Shown one piece after another: positions 1-6,998 of a DNA stretch of 18,791 nt. The first letter of the stretch is position 1. Each line of letters begins with the position of its first letter. Both the position numbers and the translations under genes were made by a program. Where the stretch lies: the NCBI GenBank assembly GCA_023487325.1, contig JAMDBS010000108.1, positions 1 through 18,791 of the forward strand, read 5' to 3'. A model generated the notes under the pieces. It was not told the DNA's origin, made no database searches, and saw only the letters and a list, made by a program, of their open reading frames with translations. The stretch comes from Patescibacteria group bacterium (GTDB taxonomy: Bacteria; Patescibacteria; UBA1384; JAMDBS01).

Positions 1-165
1 GTTTTAGGGCTAAAACTCGAAGAAGTTCAGTTAGAACAATTAGGTTCAGCTAGACGGGTGGTAGCGGAAAAAGACAAAACATTTATTGGCGGTATTATTA
101 TTGGTTCGATTTTGATAATTTTAGCGGCGATATTTTTTATATTAGCAATTAATAAAACAAAATAG
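1..165 (+). CDS. Partial ORF: groEL fragment joined in frame to a membrane-segment tail
   Basis: The frame is open from base 1 to a TAG at 163-165 (54 codons), so the start lies outside the window. Codons 1-27 match residues 303-329 of the GroEL encoded at 541-2169 in the same reading frame; only the first codon differs (GTT for GAT). From codon 28 the frame encodes a hydrophobic stretch rich in Ile, Leu and Gly, about 22 residues, ending in a short polar tail (N-K-T-K). That tail resembles the C-terminus of the next gene (230-442), which also ends in one membrane span and a Lys-containing tip. The frame is either a real chimera made by a partial groEL duplication or an assembly/amplification artefact that replaced the true 5' end of a small membrane peptide gene. 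No function can be assigned. Confidence 0.45.
   Translation, partial: VLGLKLEEVQLEQLGSARRVVAEKDKTFIGGIIIGSILIILAAIFFILAINKTK
3..80 (+). repeat. 78-base exact inverted copy of an internal groEL segment
   Basis: Bases 3-80 are the exact reverse complement of 1184-1261 inside groEL. The match ends at base 81. On the left, base 2 differs but base 1 agrees, so the copy may continue beyond the window with one substitution. The two arms lie about 1.1 kb apart in opposite orientation. Confidence 0.95.
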
Positions 166-170
166 ATAAA

Positions 171-212
171 AGTTATAAGCTATAAGTCGTAAGTTGTAAG
201 AATTAAGAATTA
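171..212 (+). repeat. Heptameric tandem array, six units of the form AGNNNTA
   Basis: Six successive heptamers share AG at the start and TA at the end: AGTTATA, AGCTATA, AGTCGTA, AGTTGTA, AGAATTA, AGAATTA. The array fills the gap between the stop at 163-165 and the ribosome binding site of the gene at 230; the next bases continue as AGGAG, so the array runs directly into the Shine-Dalgarno sequence. Related words recur at 2550-2570 and 11974-12030. Confidence 0.85.
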
Positions 213-229
213 AGGAGAAAGAAGCAAGT

Positions 230-442
230 ATGAGGAAATTGGTTAAAATATTAATCACAACATTTATATCTGGCATAGTGCTAACTAATGTTGGCTATTT
301 TACTAATTTAGCTGTTAAAGCCGACGCTAATGTTGGCAGTACTGCTTCTAACGCCTTAAGCGGAATTACTATTTTAGGATTAGTTCTGTTAATTATTTCA
401 GTAATTGTATTTTTTTGGATGTTGTTTAAACCTGTGAAATAA
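230..442 (+). CDS. Small secreted or membrane peptide, 70 aa, unknown family
   Basis: The protein has a positively charged N-terminus (M-R-K-L-V-K), a hydrophobic segment at about residues 7-28, and a plausible signal peptidase site after A-V-K-A (about residue 31). A short Ser/Thr/Asn-rich stretch follows, then a second hydrophobic helix at about residues 45-65 and the tip F-K-P-V-K. It could be a two-span membrane peptide, or a cleaved precursor giving a 39-residue single-span product. An AAGGAGA sequence at 212-218 supports the ATG at 230. The preceding open frame ends with a similar single span, so the two may be tandem relatives. The layout superficially recalls small pilin-like precursors, but no pilin motif is visible and I assign no function. 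Heptamer arrays bracket the gene on both sides. Confidence 0.7.
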   Translation: MRKLVKILITTFISGIVLTNVGYFTNLAVKADANVGSTASNALSGITILGLVLLIISVIVFFWMLFKPVK

Positions 443-489
443 GAATCAAGAAGTAAGAGGTAAGAATTAAGAATAAAGAATAAGTGATA
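441..489 (+). repeat. Heptameric tandem array, AAGANNN units
   Basis: Consecutive heptamers AAGAATC, AAGAAGT, AAGAGGT, AAGAATT, AAGAATA, AAGAATA and AGTGATA begin within the stop codon of the upstream peptide gene (TAA at 440-442) and end next to the terminator. The seven-base period holds without interruption. Confidence 0.85.
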
Positions 490-492
490 AAC

Positions 493-525
493 AAAAAACC
501 GCCCCTTGGGCGGATTTTTGTTTTA
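493..525. terminator. Bidirectional rho-independent terminator between convergent genes
   Basis: A perfect six-base-pair stem (CCGCCC at 499-504, GGGCGG at 508-513) with a three-base loop is preceded by a run of A at 493-498 and followed by a T-rich tract at 515-525. It can therefore end transcription of both the peptide gene at 230-442 (plus) and groEL (minus). Confidence 0.9.
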
Positions 526-540
526 GATCATCAGATTAAT

Positions 541-2172
<1,632 letters not shown>

Positions 2173-2190
2173 TTATCCTTTCTTAGCTTA

Positions 2191-2236
2191 AAAATTTAAA
2201 ATTGAAAATTCAATGAAAATTAGAAATTAAAAATTG
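2191..2236 (+). repeat. Heptameric array between groES and groEL, AAAATTN units
   Basis: Units AAAATTT, AAAATTG and AAAATTC run at 2191-2211; after a short phase slip come AAAATTA, GAAATTA and AAAATTG at 2216-2236. The array occupies most of the groES-groEL gap and would be transcribed as part of the operon mRNA. Confidence 0.75.
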
Positions 2237-2246
2237 AACATTTTCA

Positions 2247-2531
2247 TTATTGAATAATGGCCAGTATATCGCTTTCTTGTAATATTTTTAATTCTTTGCC
2301 ATCAATTTTTATTTCGTCACCACCATATTTGGAAAAAAGAATCTTATCGCCAACCTTAACAGATAGTGGCACTAACTTCCCAGCCAAATATTTTCCTTCG
2401 CCGATTGCCAAAACTTCGCCCTCTTGAGGTTTTTCTTTGGCGCTACTTGGCAAAACAATGCCAAATTTTGTTTCATCTTGGCTTTCCAGCTGTCGAACTA
2501 TTACTCTGTCACCTAAAGGTTTTAATTTCAT
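2247..2531 (-). CDS. groS: Co-chaperonin GroES (Hsp10), 94 aa
   Basis: GroES is the heptameric lid that caps the GroEL chamber in the ATP-bound state. The sequence matches the family throughout: the N-terminal K-P-L-G-D-R-V-I-V strand, a mobile loop around residues 17-33 containing the hydrophobic G-I-V-L-P that contacts GroEL, the G-E-V-L-A-I-G-E-G turn, and the V-G-D-K-I-L-F-S-K-Y-G-G strand. Two in-frame ATGs lie two codons apart. GGGAG (2538-2542) directly touches the first ATG at 2537 but sits six bases from the second at 2531, so I place the start at 2531; the longer reading adds only Met-Lys. It is first in the groES-groEL operon. No CIRCE operator (the HrcA binding site) is visible upstream. 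Confidence 0.96.
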   Translation of the reverse strand: MKLKPLGDRVIVRQLESQDETKFGIVLPSSAKEKPQEGEVLAIGEGKYLAGKLVPLSVKVGDKILFSKYGGDEIKIDGKELKILQESDILAIIQ

Positions 2532-2549
2532 CTTCATCTCCCTATTTTA

Positions 2550-2570
2550 ACTTATAATTTATAACTATGG
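2550..2570 (+). repeat. Three-unit heptamer array in the groES leader
   Basis: ACTTATA, ATTTATA and ACTATGG lie at seven-base spacing just upstream of the groES ribosome binding site. Read on the minus strand, the words resemble the AGTTATA/AGCTATA units at 171-184. Confidence 0.5.
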
Positions 2571-2580
2571 CCAAGGCTTT

Positions 2581-2609
2581 AATATATCATACCCAACCAG
2601 TCTAAGCAA
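2581..2609 (-). promoter_or_regulatory. Possible sigma-70-type promoter of groES-groEL
   Basis: On the minus strand, TTGCTT (2604-2609) and TATATT (2581-2586) are separated by 17 bases. An overlapping TATGAT at 2586-2591 is an alternative -10 element. The predicted mRNA would start near 2574, giving a leader of about 40 nt. The call rests on consensus matching only. Confidence 0.4.
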
Positions 2610-2623
2610 TAGTAAAACAAAAT

Positions 2624-2686
2624 TGGCAGAGTAGATCAAGTAATGGAAAGGGGGATGACCATTACCAAATAGATCTACCGCTGCCA
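2624..2686. other. Large imperfect inverted repeat (20 paired bases in three blocks)
   Basis: Three arm pairs nest around a 12-base centre: TGGCAG with CTGCCA, GTAGATC with GATCTAC, and GTAATGG with CCATTAC. Asymmetric bulges of 1 versus 2 and 2 versus 6 bases separate them. It starts 7 bases beyond the stop of the minus-strand gene at 2694-3668. On that strand the hairpin is followed by a T-rich stretch, so it may act as an unusually long terminator insulating groES. It could also be a mobile palindromic element. Confidence 0.75.
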
Positions 2687-2693
2687 GAATAAA

Positions 2694-3668
2694 TTATATT
2701 AAATTTCGCCTTTTTGTCAAGCTAAACTTGACTTTAAGCCCGCTTAGCGGACTTGTCAATGAAATAAATTTATTTTTATATTCCAAGCGTCGATCTTTAG
2801 CATGGAGCTTAAGAATATTTTTATAAGCTATTGTAGTTGAACTTTTACTGTGATTTTCCGCTAAATTCCAGGTGTGTTTAATATGAATAGATGATAAAAT
2901 GTTTTCCCAAAAATCACCTAAAAATCCAATAAAAATTACTTCTTTAATTTTTTGCACCCAAGAAGAGTTTTGAGCAACTATTTTATCGGCTGATAAATTC
3001 AGTTTGGCTTGAGCAGAAAAATTAGCAAAATATTTATTTATCCAACGATTTTTAGCTAAAAATTTTCTATATACTTTAATCCCCCATAGCGGCGTAAGGC
3101 TAACCAACCAAAAATAGAAATAAGGATCAAATGGCTTAAGCGCGATTTTTTCTAAATTAAGATTCGATTCAGTGATATAGAATCCGAGACACAATTTTCC
3201 CCGGTAGTTTTTTTTATTTTTGTATAAGCCCAGCAATTTTAAAATTAAAATAGCAAATGACCTGGCAATATATAGCCTATTTGGCGCTGTAATAATAAAT
3301 AAATCAATATCGCTATTTTTACTGATAACATTAAAAGAAAGCGAGTTGATAACCGCCGCCATTCTTATAAATGGAATGAAGCGTAATATTTTAGCGGCGA
3401 ATCTTGCTTTTTGCCAATTTTTTTGAATAATCGGTATTTGTTTTTTGTATAAATTGAAATCGGCGCCGGGTAAAAAATAATATTGGTTTTTTTCCCTTAC
3501 TAATCTTTCTACGACGAGTTTTTGCAAATTCAGTTTTAATAATTTTAGGCTAATTTGTTTTTCCGAGTACAGATAAATATATAGTTCATCTAATTTCAAC
3601 GGCCGAAAGCGCATAGAAAAAAACAACAATGTTTTAATAATATTTTTTTTGATTAGGTCGCGCTTCAT
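2694..3668 (-). CDS. Winged-helix plus nucleotidyltransferase-like protein, 324 aa
   Basis: Residues 1-66 look like a winged helix-turn-helix (a helical stretch, then an R-E-K-N-Q-Y-Y-F-L-P wing-like hairpin). A Lys/Arg-rich linker leads to a polymerase-beta-like nucleotidyltransferase core. In that core the metal-binding pair is present in S-D-I-D-L (Asp120, Asp122), but the usual Gly-Ser that begins the motif is Asn108-Ser109, so activity is uncertain. The middle part, with K-F-L-A-K-N-R-W, and the end, with L-K-L-H-A-K-D-R-R, align by eye with the shorter protein encoded just upstream, making them paralogues. The gene begins 5 bases after that neighbour's stop and has no evident Shine-Dalgarno sequence, so translational coupling is likely. 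From memory, proteins of this layout recur in CPR genomes; substrate and role are unknown. Confidence 0.7.
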   Translation of the reverse strand: MKRDLIKKNIIKTLLFFSMRFRPLKLDELYIYLYSEKQISLKLLKLNLQKLVVERLVREKNQYYFLPGADFNLYKKQIPIIQKNWQKARFAAKILRFIPFIRMAAVINSLSFNVISKNSDIDLFIITAPNRLYIARSFAILILKLLGLYKNKKNYRGKLCLGFYITESNLNLEKIALKPFDPYFYFWLVSLTPLWGIKVYRKFLAKNRWINKYFANFSAQAKLNLSADKIVAQNSSWVQKIKEVIFIGFLGDFWENILSSIHIKHTWNLAENHSKSSTTIAYKNILKLHAKDRRLEYKNKFISLTSPLSGLKVKFSLTKRRNLI

Positions 3669-3673
3669 AAAAA

Positions 3674-4312
3674 TTATCTAGGTCTAGGATGAATTCTAAT
3701 TTCTCGATCGGAGGCAATTATAGTAGAATGCGGCTCATTTAAAGAAGGAAAGTCGCGCTTTATTATCTTAAGCTGATGATTCTTAAGTATTTTTTCCAGC
3801 CAATTTCCAAGATTTTTACGCAAAATAAATTCACTTACCGAGCGTAAAAATCTCATTAGGGGGCTGCGAACAACTAACAGCGCCCGACGAGGTTTAAAAA
3901 ATCCGTATTTTTCCATCCACTTATTTTTAGCAATAAATTTATCATAGAGGCCATTAATATCAAATAATGGAACCATTTGGGTATAATCTTGAGCATGATA
4001 ACGATTTTGCGGATGGATAACTAAATAATCATCAGCTAAAAATCGGTTGGGGCAAATTTTGCCAGCTCTTTTTGTGGTATTAATGTAATTGTATTGGCCA
4101 ATACAGCGTAGAAACAACGTCACAAAATACCTGGCTGTCCAGATTCGGCCGGTTTTAGCAATGACAAAAATATCGATGTCGGAATTTTCTTTAGCCATAT
4201 CATAAGCTAAAGAACCGGTTACTGAAATAAAACGGACAAATGGTACACCCTGTAAAAACCAGGCCGTTTTTTCCGCTTTAATCCATCTTTTTTCAGCTAA
4301 AGTGTCGTTCAT
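3674..4312 (-). CDS. Nucleotidyltransferase-like protein with intact GS/DxD motif, 212 aa
   Basis: A polymerase-beta-type minimal nucleotidyltransferase signature is visible: Gly33-Ser34, then Asp45-Ile-Asp47 in the context N-S-D-I-D-I-F-V-I. Enzymes of this superfamily transfer a nucleotide or nucleoside monophosphate to a protein, RNA or small molecule; the acceptor cannot be read from sequence. The protein corresponds to residues of about 80 to the end of its 324-aa downstream neighbour but lacks that protein's N-terminal winged helix. Shared landmarks are F-I-A-K-N-K-W and a C-terminal I-H-P-R-P-R resembling H-x-K-D-R-R. The ATG at 4310-4312 has no clear ribosome binding site. It is divergent from trpS, with 74 bases between the start codons. 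Confidence 0.7.
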   Translation of the reverse strand: MNDTLAEKRWIKAEKTAWFLQGVPFVRFISVTGSLAYDMAKENSDIDIFVIAKTGRIWTARYFVTLFLRCIGQYNYINTTKRAGKICPNRFLADDYLVIHPQNRYHAQDYTQMVPLFDINGLYDKFIAKNKWMEKYGFFKPRRALLVVRSPLMRFLRSVSEFILRKNLGNWLEKILKNHQLKIIKRDFPSLNEPHSTIIASDREIRIHPRPR

Positions 4313-4386
4313 TTATTTTAATTGGTAGTTTAATTAATTTGATAATAGTCCTTCTTTATGATAAATTCAAGGGTAGGGAGAAAACA

Positions 4387-5385
4387 ATGGAAAACAATCA
4401 GAAAAAAAGATCTCTTTCGGGAATCCGCTCAAGCGGCATTATTCATATTGGCAATTATTTAGGCGCAATAAAGCAATGGGTGGAAAATCAAAACGGGCAT
4501 AACAGCATTTATTTTCTAGCTGATTTGCATGCAATCACTACGCCGATTGAGCCAAAGAGACTAAAGCAAAATATTTATGAAAGCTTGGCGCTTTATTTAG
4601 CTTGCGGTCTAAACCCTAAAAAATCAATTATCTTTTTGCAATCCCAAATTCCCGAGCATACCCAACTGGCTTGGATTTTAAATACAATTACCTATATGGG
4701 TGAGCTACAAAGAATGACGCAATATAAGGAAAAAACTCAAAACTCAAATGTCAAAAGTCAAAACTTGGGATTGTTTAATTATCCAGTTCTTATGGCGGCA
4801 GATATTTTGCTTTACAAACCCGATTTCGTGCCGGTGGGTGAAGACCAAAAACAGCACGTCGAGTTAACATGTGCTTTAGCGAAAAGGTTTAATAATAAAT
4901 TTGGCGAAACTTTTAAAATTCCCGAAGTTAAAATTAATAAACAATCGGCGCGCATTATGGGTTTAGACGACCCGACTAAGAAAATGAGTAAATCGGCCGC
5001 AAGCTTTTATAATTATATTGCCCTTACTGATTCGCCGGAATTAATTAGAAAAAAAATCGCCAAGGCCGTTACTGATTCTGGAAAAGATATTAAATTTGAC
5101 GAAAAACGTGCCGGTCTTTTCAACCTCTTAACTATCTATCAATCACTTTCGGGGTTACGGACTCCGCTAATTGAGAAACGATTTACTGGCAAAGGCTATG
5201 GCGATTTTAAAAAAGACCTGGCAGAATTAATTATTGACAAATTCGCGCCGATTAAGGAAAAATACAATAAACTTATTCAAGATAAAAAATATCTTGATGA
5301 TGTACTCAAAGATGGCAAATCGAAAGCCCAAAAAATCGCCTCCCAAACTCTAAAAGAGGCTAACAATAAAGTTGGATTAATTTAG
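4387..5385 (+). CDS. trpS: Tryptophanyl-tRNA synthetase, 332 aa
   Basis: This class I enzyme charges tRNA-Trp using ATP in the cytoplasm. The class I signature appears as H-I-G-N (20-23), the substrate loop contains G-E-D-Q (151-154), and the second ATP signature is K-M-S-K-S (199-203). Length is normal for bacterial TrpS. The frame is open upstream to an ATG at 4339, but AGGGAG at 4375-4380 sits six bases before the ATG at 4387, and family alignment starts there, so I choose 4387. Residues of about 117-127, a variable loop between R-M-T-Q-Y-K-E-K and the G-L-F-N-Y-P strand, are encoded by a heptamer repeat array. The gene converges on the phosphohexomutase gene with only 9 bases between stops and no visible terminator. 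Confidence 0.97.
   Translation: MENNQKKRSLSGIRSSGIIHIGNYLGAIKQWVENQNGHNSIYFLADLHAITTPIEPKRLKQNIYESLALYLACGLNPKKSIIFLQSQIPEHTQLAWILNTITYMGELQRMTQYKEKTQNSNVKSQNLGLFNYPVLMAADILLYKPDFVPVGEDQKQHVELTCALAKRFNNKFGETFKIPEVKINKQSARIMGLDDPTKKMSKSAASFYNYIALTDSPELIRKKIAKAVTDSGKDIKFDEKRAGLFNLLTIYQSLSGLRTPLIEKRFTGKGYGDFKKDLAELIIDKFAPIKEKYNKLIQDKKYLDDVLKDGKSKAQKIASQTLKEANNKVGLI
4735..4762 (+). repeat. Intragenic heptamer array in trpS, NNTCAAA x4
   Basis: ACTCAAA, ACTCAAA, TGTCAAA and AGTCAAA follow one another at exact seven-base spacing within the coding sequence. The array encodes the variable loop after K-E-K. TGTCAAA is the reverse complement of the TTTGACA unit repeated four times in the GT4 gene at 14749-14776, and ACTCAAA also occurs at 11919-11925. 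Confidence 0.85.
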
Positions 5386-5394
5386 TTCTATTAA

Positions 5395-6729
5395 TTATTT
5401 TCTAATTAATGTCAAAAGTTCGTCGCGCTTAGTTTCCATTAGCTCTTGGTTTTTAGCTTCGACATTAAGCCGCAGCAGCGGTTCGGTGTTGGAAGCGCGT
5501 ACGTTAAAACGCCAGTCTGGGTATTCGACCGATAGACCATCTAATTCGCTCTGCTTGCCATCATTATATTTTGATTTTAAATTTTCCAATATGGCTTTTT
5601 GATCACCAACTTTAGAATTTATCTCACCAGAAAGATAATATTTGTTATACGCTTGGGCAATTTCAGAAAGTGGCTTACTTTCTTCGCAAATAAGCTCGAA
5701 CATTATTAGACTCGCCAACATTCCCGAATCGGCATAAAATAAATCTTTAAAATAATAATGCCCGGAATGTTCACCGGCAAACAAACCGTCTTCTTTACGC
5801 ATCTGGGCTTTAATTAGAGAATGACCGACTTTGGTTATCGACGGCACCCCCCCATATTTTTGGATGGTTTCCGGCACAATCCAACCGCAAATTACATTGT
5901 ATAAAATCCTTGATTTTGGCAAACGTTCAAGCATTTTTTTGGCAATCATGGCGGTCATTACTGTCGCGGAAACATCTTGACCTTTTTCGTCAACCAAAAA
6001 TACTCTGTCTCCGTCGCCATCAAAAGCCATGCCTAAATCGGCTTTTACTTCCAAAACCTTAGCGCGTAAATCAACCTTATTTTCGTCTTCGATCGGACTA
6101 GGCTGATGATTGGGAAACTTGCCATCAATTTCAAAATAAAGCGGGATAATTTTCACTGGCAAAGTCTTAAAAAGTTTTTCTATCACATATCCGGCTACGC
6201 CGTTACCGGCATCAACAACAATTTTAAGTGGTTTGATTTTTTTAACATCAATAAGCGATAAGAGTTTTTTTATGTAATCTCCATAAATTTCTAAGGTACT
6301 AACCTCGCCGACTGTCGGTGCTTGCTCGAGTTTATTTTCCACGATTCGATCACGAATATCGTAAAGCCCGTCTTGGCTGCTAATAGCAATGGCGCCACGC
6401 AAAACAAATTTAAAACCGTTATATTCACTTGGGTTATGCGAAGCCGTGACATTGAGCGCGCCATCGAAATCATAATTAGCTGAGGCAAAATAAACCATGT
6501 CGGTAGAAACTATACCCAGATCAACCGCCTCAGCGCCGGCTCGCGTTATACCTAAAATAACTGCTTTGGCAAGCACCGGTGAAGAAAGACGACCATCGCG
6601 GCCAACCGCCACTTTTTTTAGTTTAAATTGGTTCACAAAAGCTATACCGATTTTTTCAGCAATTTCCTCATTAATAGTGTCAGGATAAATTCCTCTCACG
6701 TCATATGATTTGAAAATTTTTTGATCCAT
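5395..6729 (-). CDS. manB: Phosphomannomutase/phosphoglucomutase, 444 aa
   Basis: An alpha-D-phosphohexomutase that interconverts hexose 6-phosphate and hexose 1-phosphate, feeding nucleotide-sugar synthesis for surface glycans. All four family signatures are seen: T-A-S-H-N-P (95-100) with the phosphoserine Ser97, the Mg2+ loop D-G-D-G-D-R (237-242), the sugar-binding loop G-E-H-S-G-H-Y-Y-F (319-327), and the phosphate-binding R-A-S-N-T-E-P-L-L-R (411-420). Length is typical. G-E-H-S-G-H is the form expected of dual-specificity PMM/PGM enzymes, so glucose and mannose phosphates are both plausible substrates. AAGGAG precedes the ATG at 6727-6729. It is divergent from pyrG. Activity could supply donors to the glycosyltransferase cassette near 14-18.7 kb, though the genes are not adjacent. 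The symbol is assigned by family; manB versus pgm/algC cannot be settled here. Confidence 0.94.
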   Translation of the reverse strand: MDQKIFKSYDVRGIYPDTINEEIAEKIGIAFVNQFKLKKVAVGRDGRLSSPVLAKAVILGITRAGAEAVDLGIVSTDMVYFASANYDFDGALNVTASHNPSEYNGFKFVLRGAIAISSQDGLYDIRDRIVENKLEQAPTVGEVSTLEIYGDYIKKLLSLIDVKKIKPLKIVVDAGNGVAGYVIEKLFKTLPVKIIPLYFEIDGKFPNHQPSPIEDENKVDLRAKVLEVKADLGMAFDGDGDRVFLVDEKGQDVSATVMTAMIAKKMLERLPKSRILYNVICGWIVPETIQKYGGVPSITKVGHSLIKAQMRKEDGLFAGEHSGHYYFKDLFYADSGMLASLIMFELICEESKPLSEIAQAYNKYYLSGEINSKVGDQKAILENLKSKYNDGKQSELDGLSVEYPDWRFNVRASNTEPLLRLNVEAKNQELMETKRDELLTLIRK

Positions 6730-6752
6730 AAAATCTCCTTGTTACTAATTAA

Positions 6753-6785
6753 TACGAATTTGAATTTATACGAATGTTTACGAAT
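6753..6785 (+). repeat. TACGAAT repeats in the manB-pyrG gap
   Basis: TACGAAT occurs three times (6753-6759, 6769-6775, 6779-6785) with related AT-rich words between. The spacing is 16 and 10 bases, so this one is not strictly heptameric. It overlaps the likely promoter of the phosphohexomutase gene. Confidence 0.6.
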
Positions 6786-6792
6786 ACACAAA
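6765..6792 (-). promoter_or_regulatory. Possible promoter of the phosphohexomutase gene
   Basis: On the minus strand, TTTGTG (6787-6792) and TATAAA (6765-6770) are 16 bases apart, about 35 bases upstream of the start codon. The -35 match is poor and the region is repetitive, so this is tentative. Confidence 0.3.
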
Positions 6793-6846
6793 TCATTAAT
6801 TTAAAAAACAAAAATGGAAAGATAAAAGTGTAATCAAGGGTATTTT

Positions 6847-6896
6847 AGTTTTATAACTTTAAGTTGTAGTTTTAAATTTTTAAGTTTTGAGTTATT
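6847..6896 (+). repeat. Heptameric array, AGTTTTA-like units, in the manB-pyrG gap
   Basis: AGTTTTA occurs at 6847-6853 and 6868-6874, exactly three periods apart, with TAACTTT and AAGTTGT between. After a one-base slip, AGTTTTG and AGTTATT follow at 6883-6896. The 269-base gap 6730-6998 contains this array, the TACGAAT repeats, the candidate promoters and no credible gene. Confidence 0.6.
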
Positions 6897-6963
6897 ATGC
6901 TTGTAGACTCGTCCTATTCAATATTTTATCCTAAAACTATCTTGAGTGCAAAAAATAATGAAT

Positions 6964-6992
6964 TTGACATAAAATTTTAAACACGATAGAGT
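6964..6992 (+). promoter_or_regulatory. Possible promoter of pyrG with near-leaderless transcript
   Basis: A consensus TTGACA at 6964-6969 is 17 bases upstream of TAGAGT (6987-6992). The ATG at 6999 lies only six bases beyond the -10 element, so transcription from here would start at or within a base or two of the start codon. No Shine-Dalgarno sequence precedes the ATG, which agrees with that reading. Confidence 0.4.
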
Positions 6993-6998
6993 CAAAAT

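Noticed and set aside
2624..2686. tRNA-like gene in the hairpin region
   Set aside because: The arms pair as one long hairpin; there is no T-arm GTTCGA-type motif, no anticodon arm, and it is too short.
2538..2690. CIRCE/HrcA operator upstream of groES
   Set aside because: The expected nine-base inverted arms (TTAGCACTC and its complement) are absent; the inverted repeat present has different sequence and lies upstream of the likely promoter.
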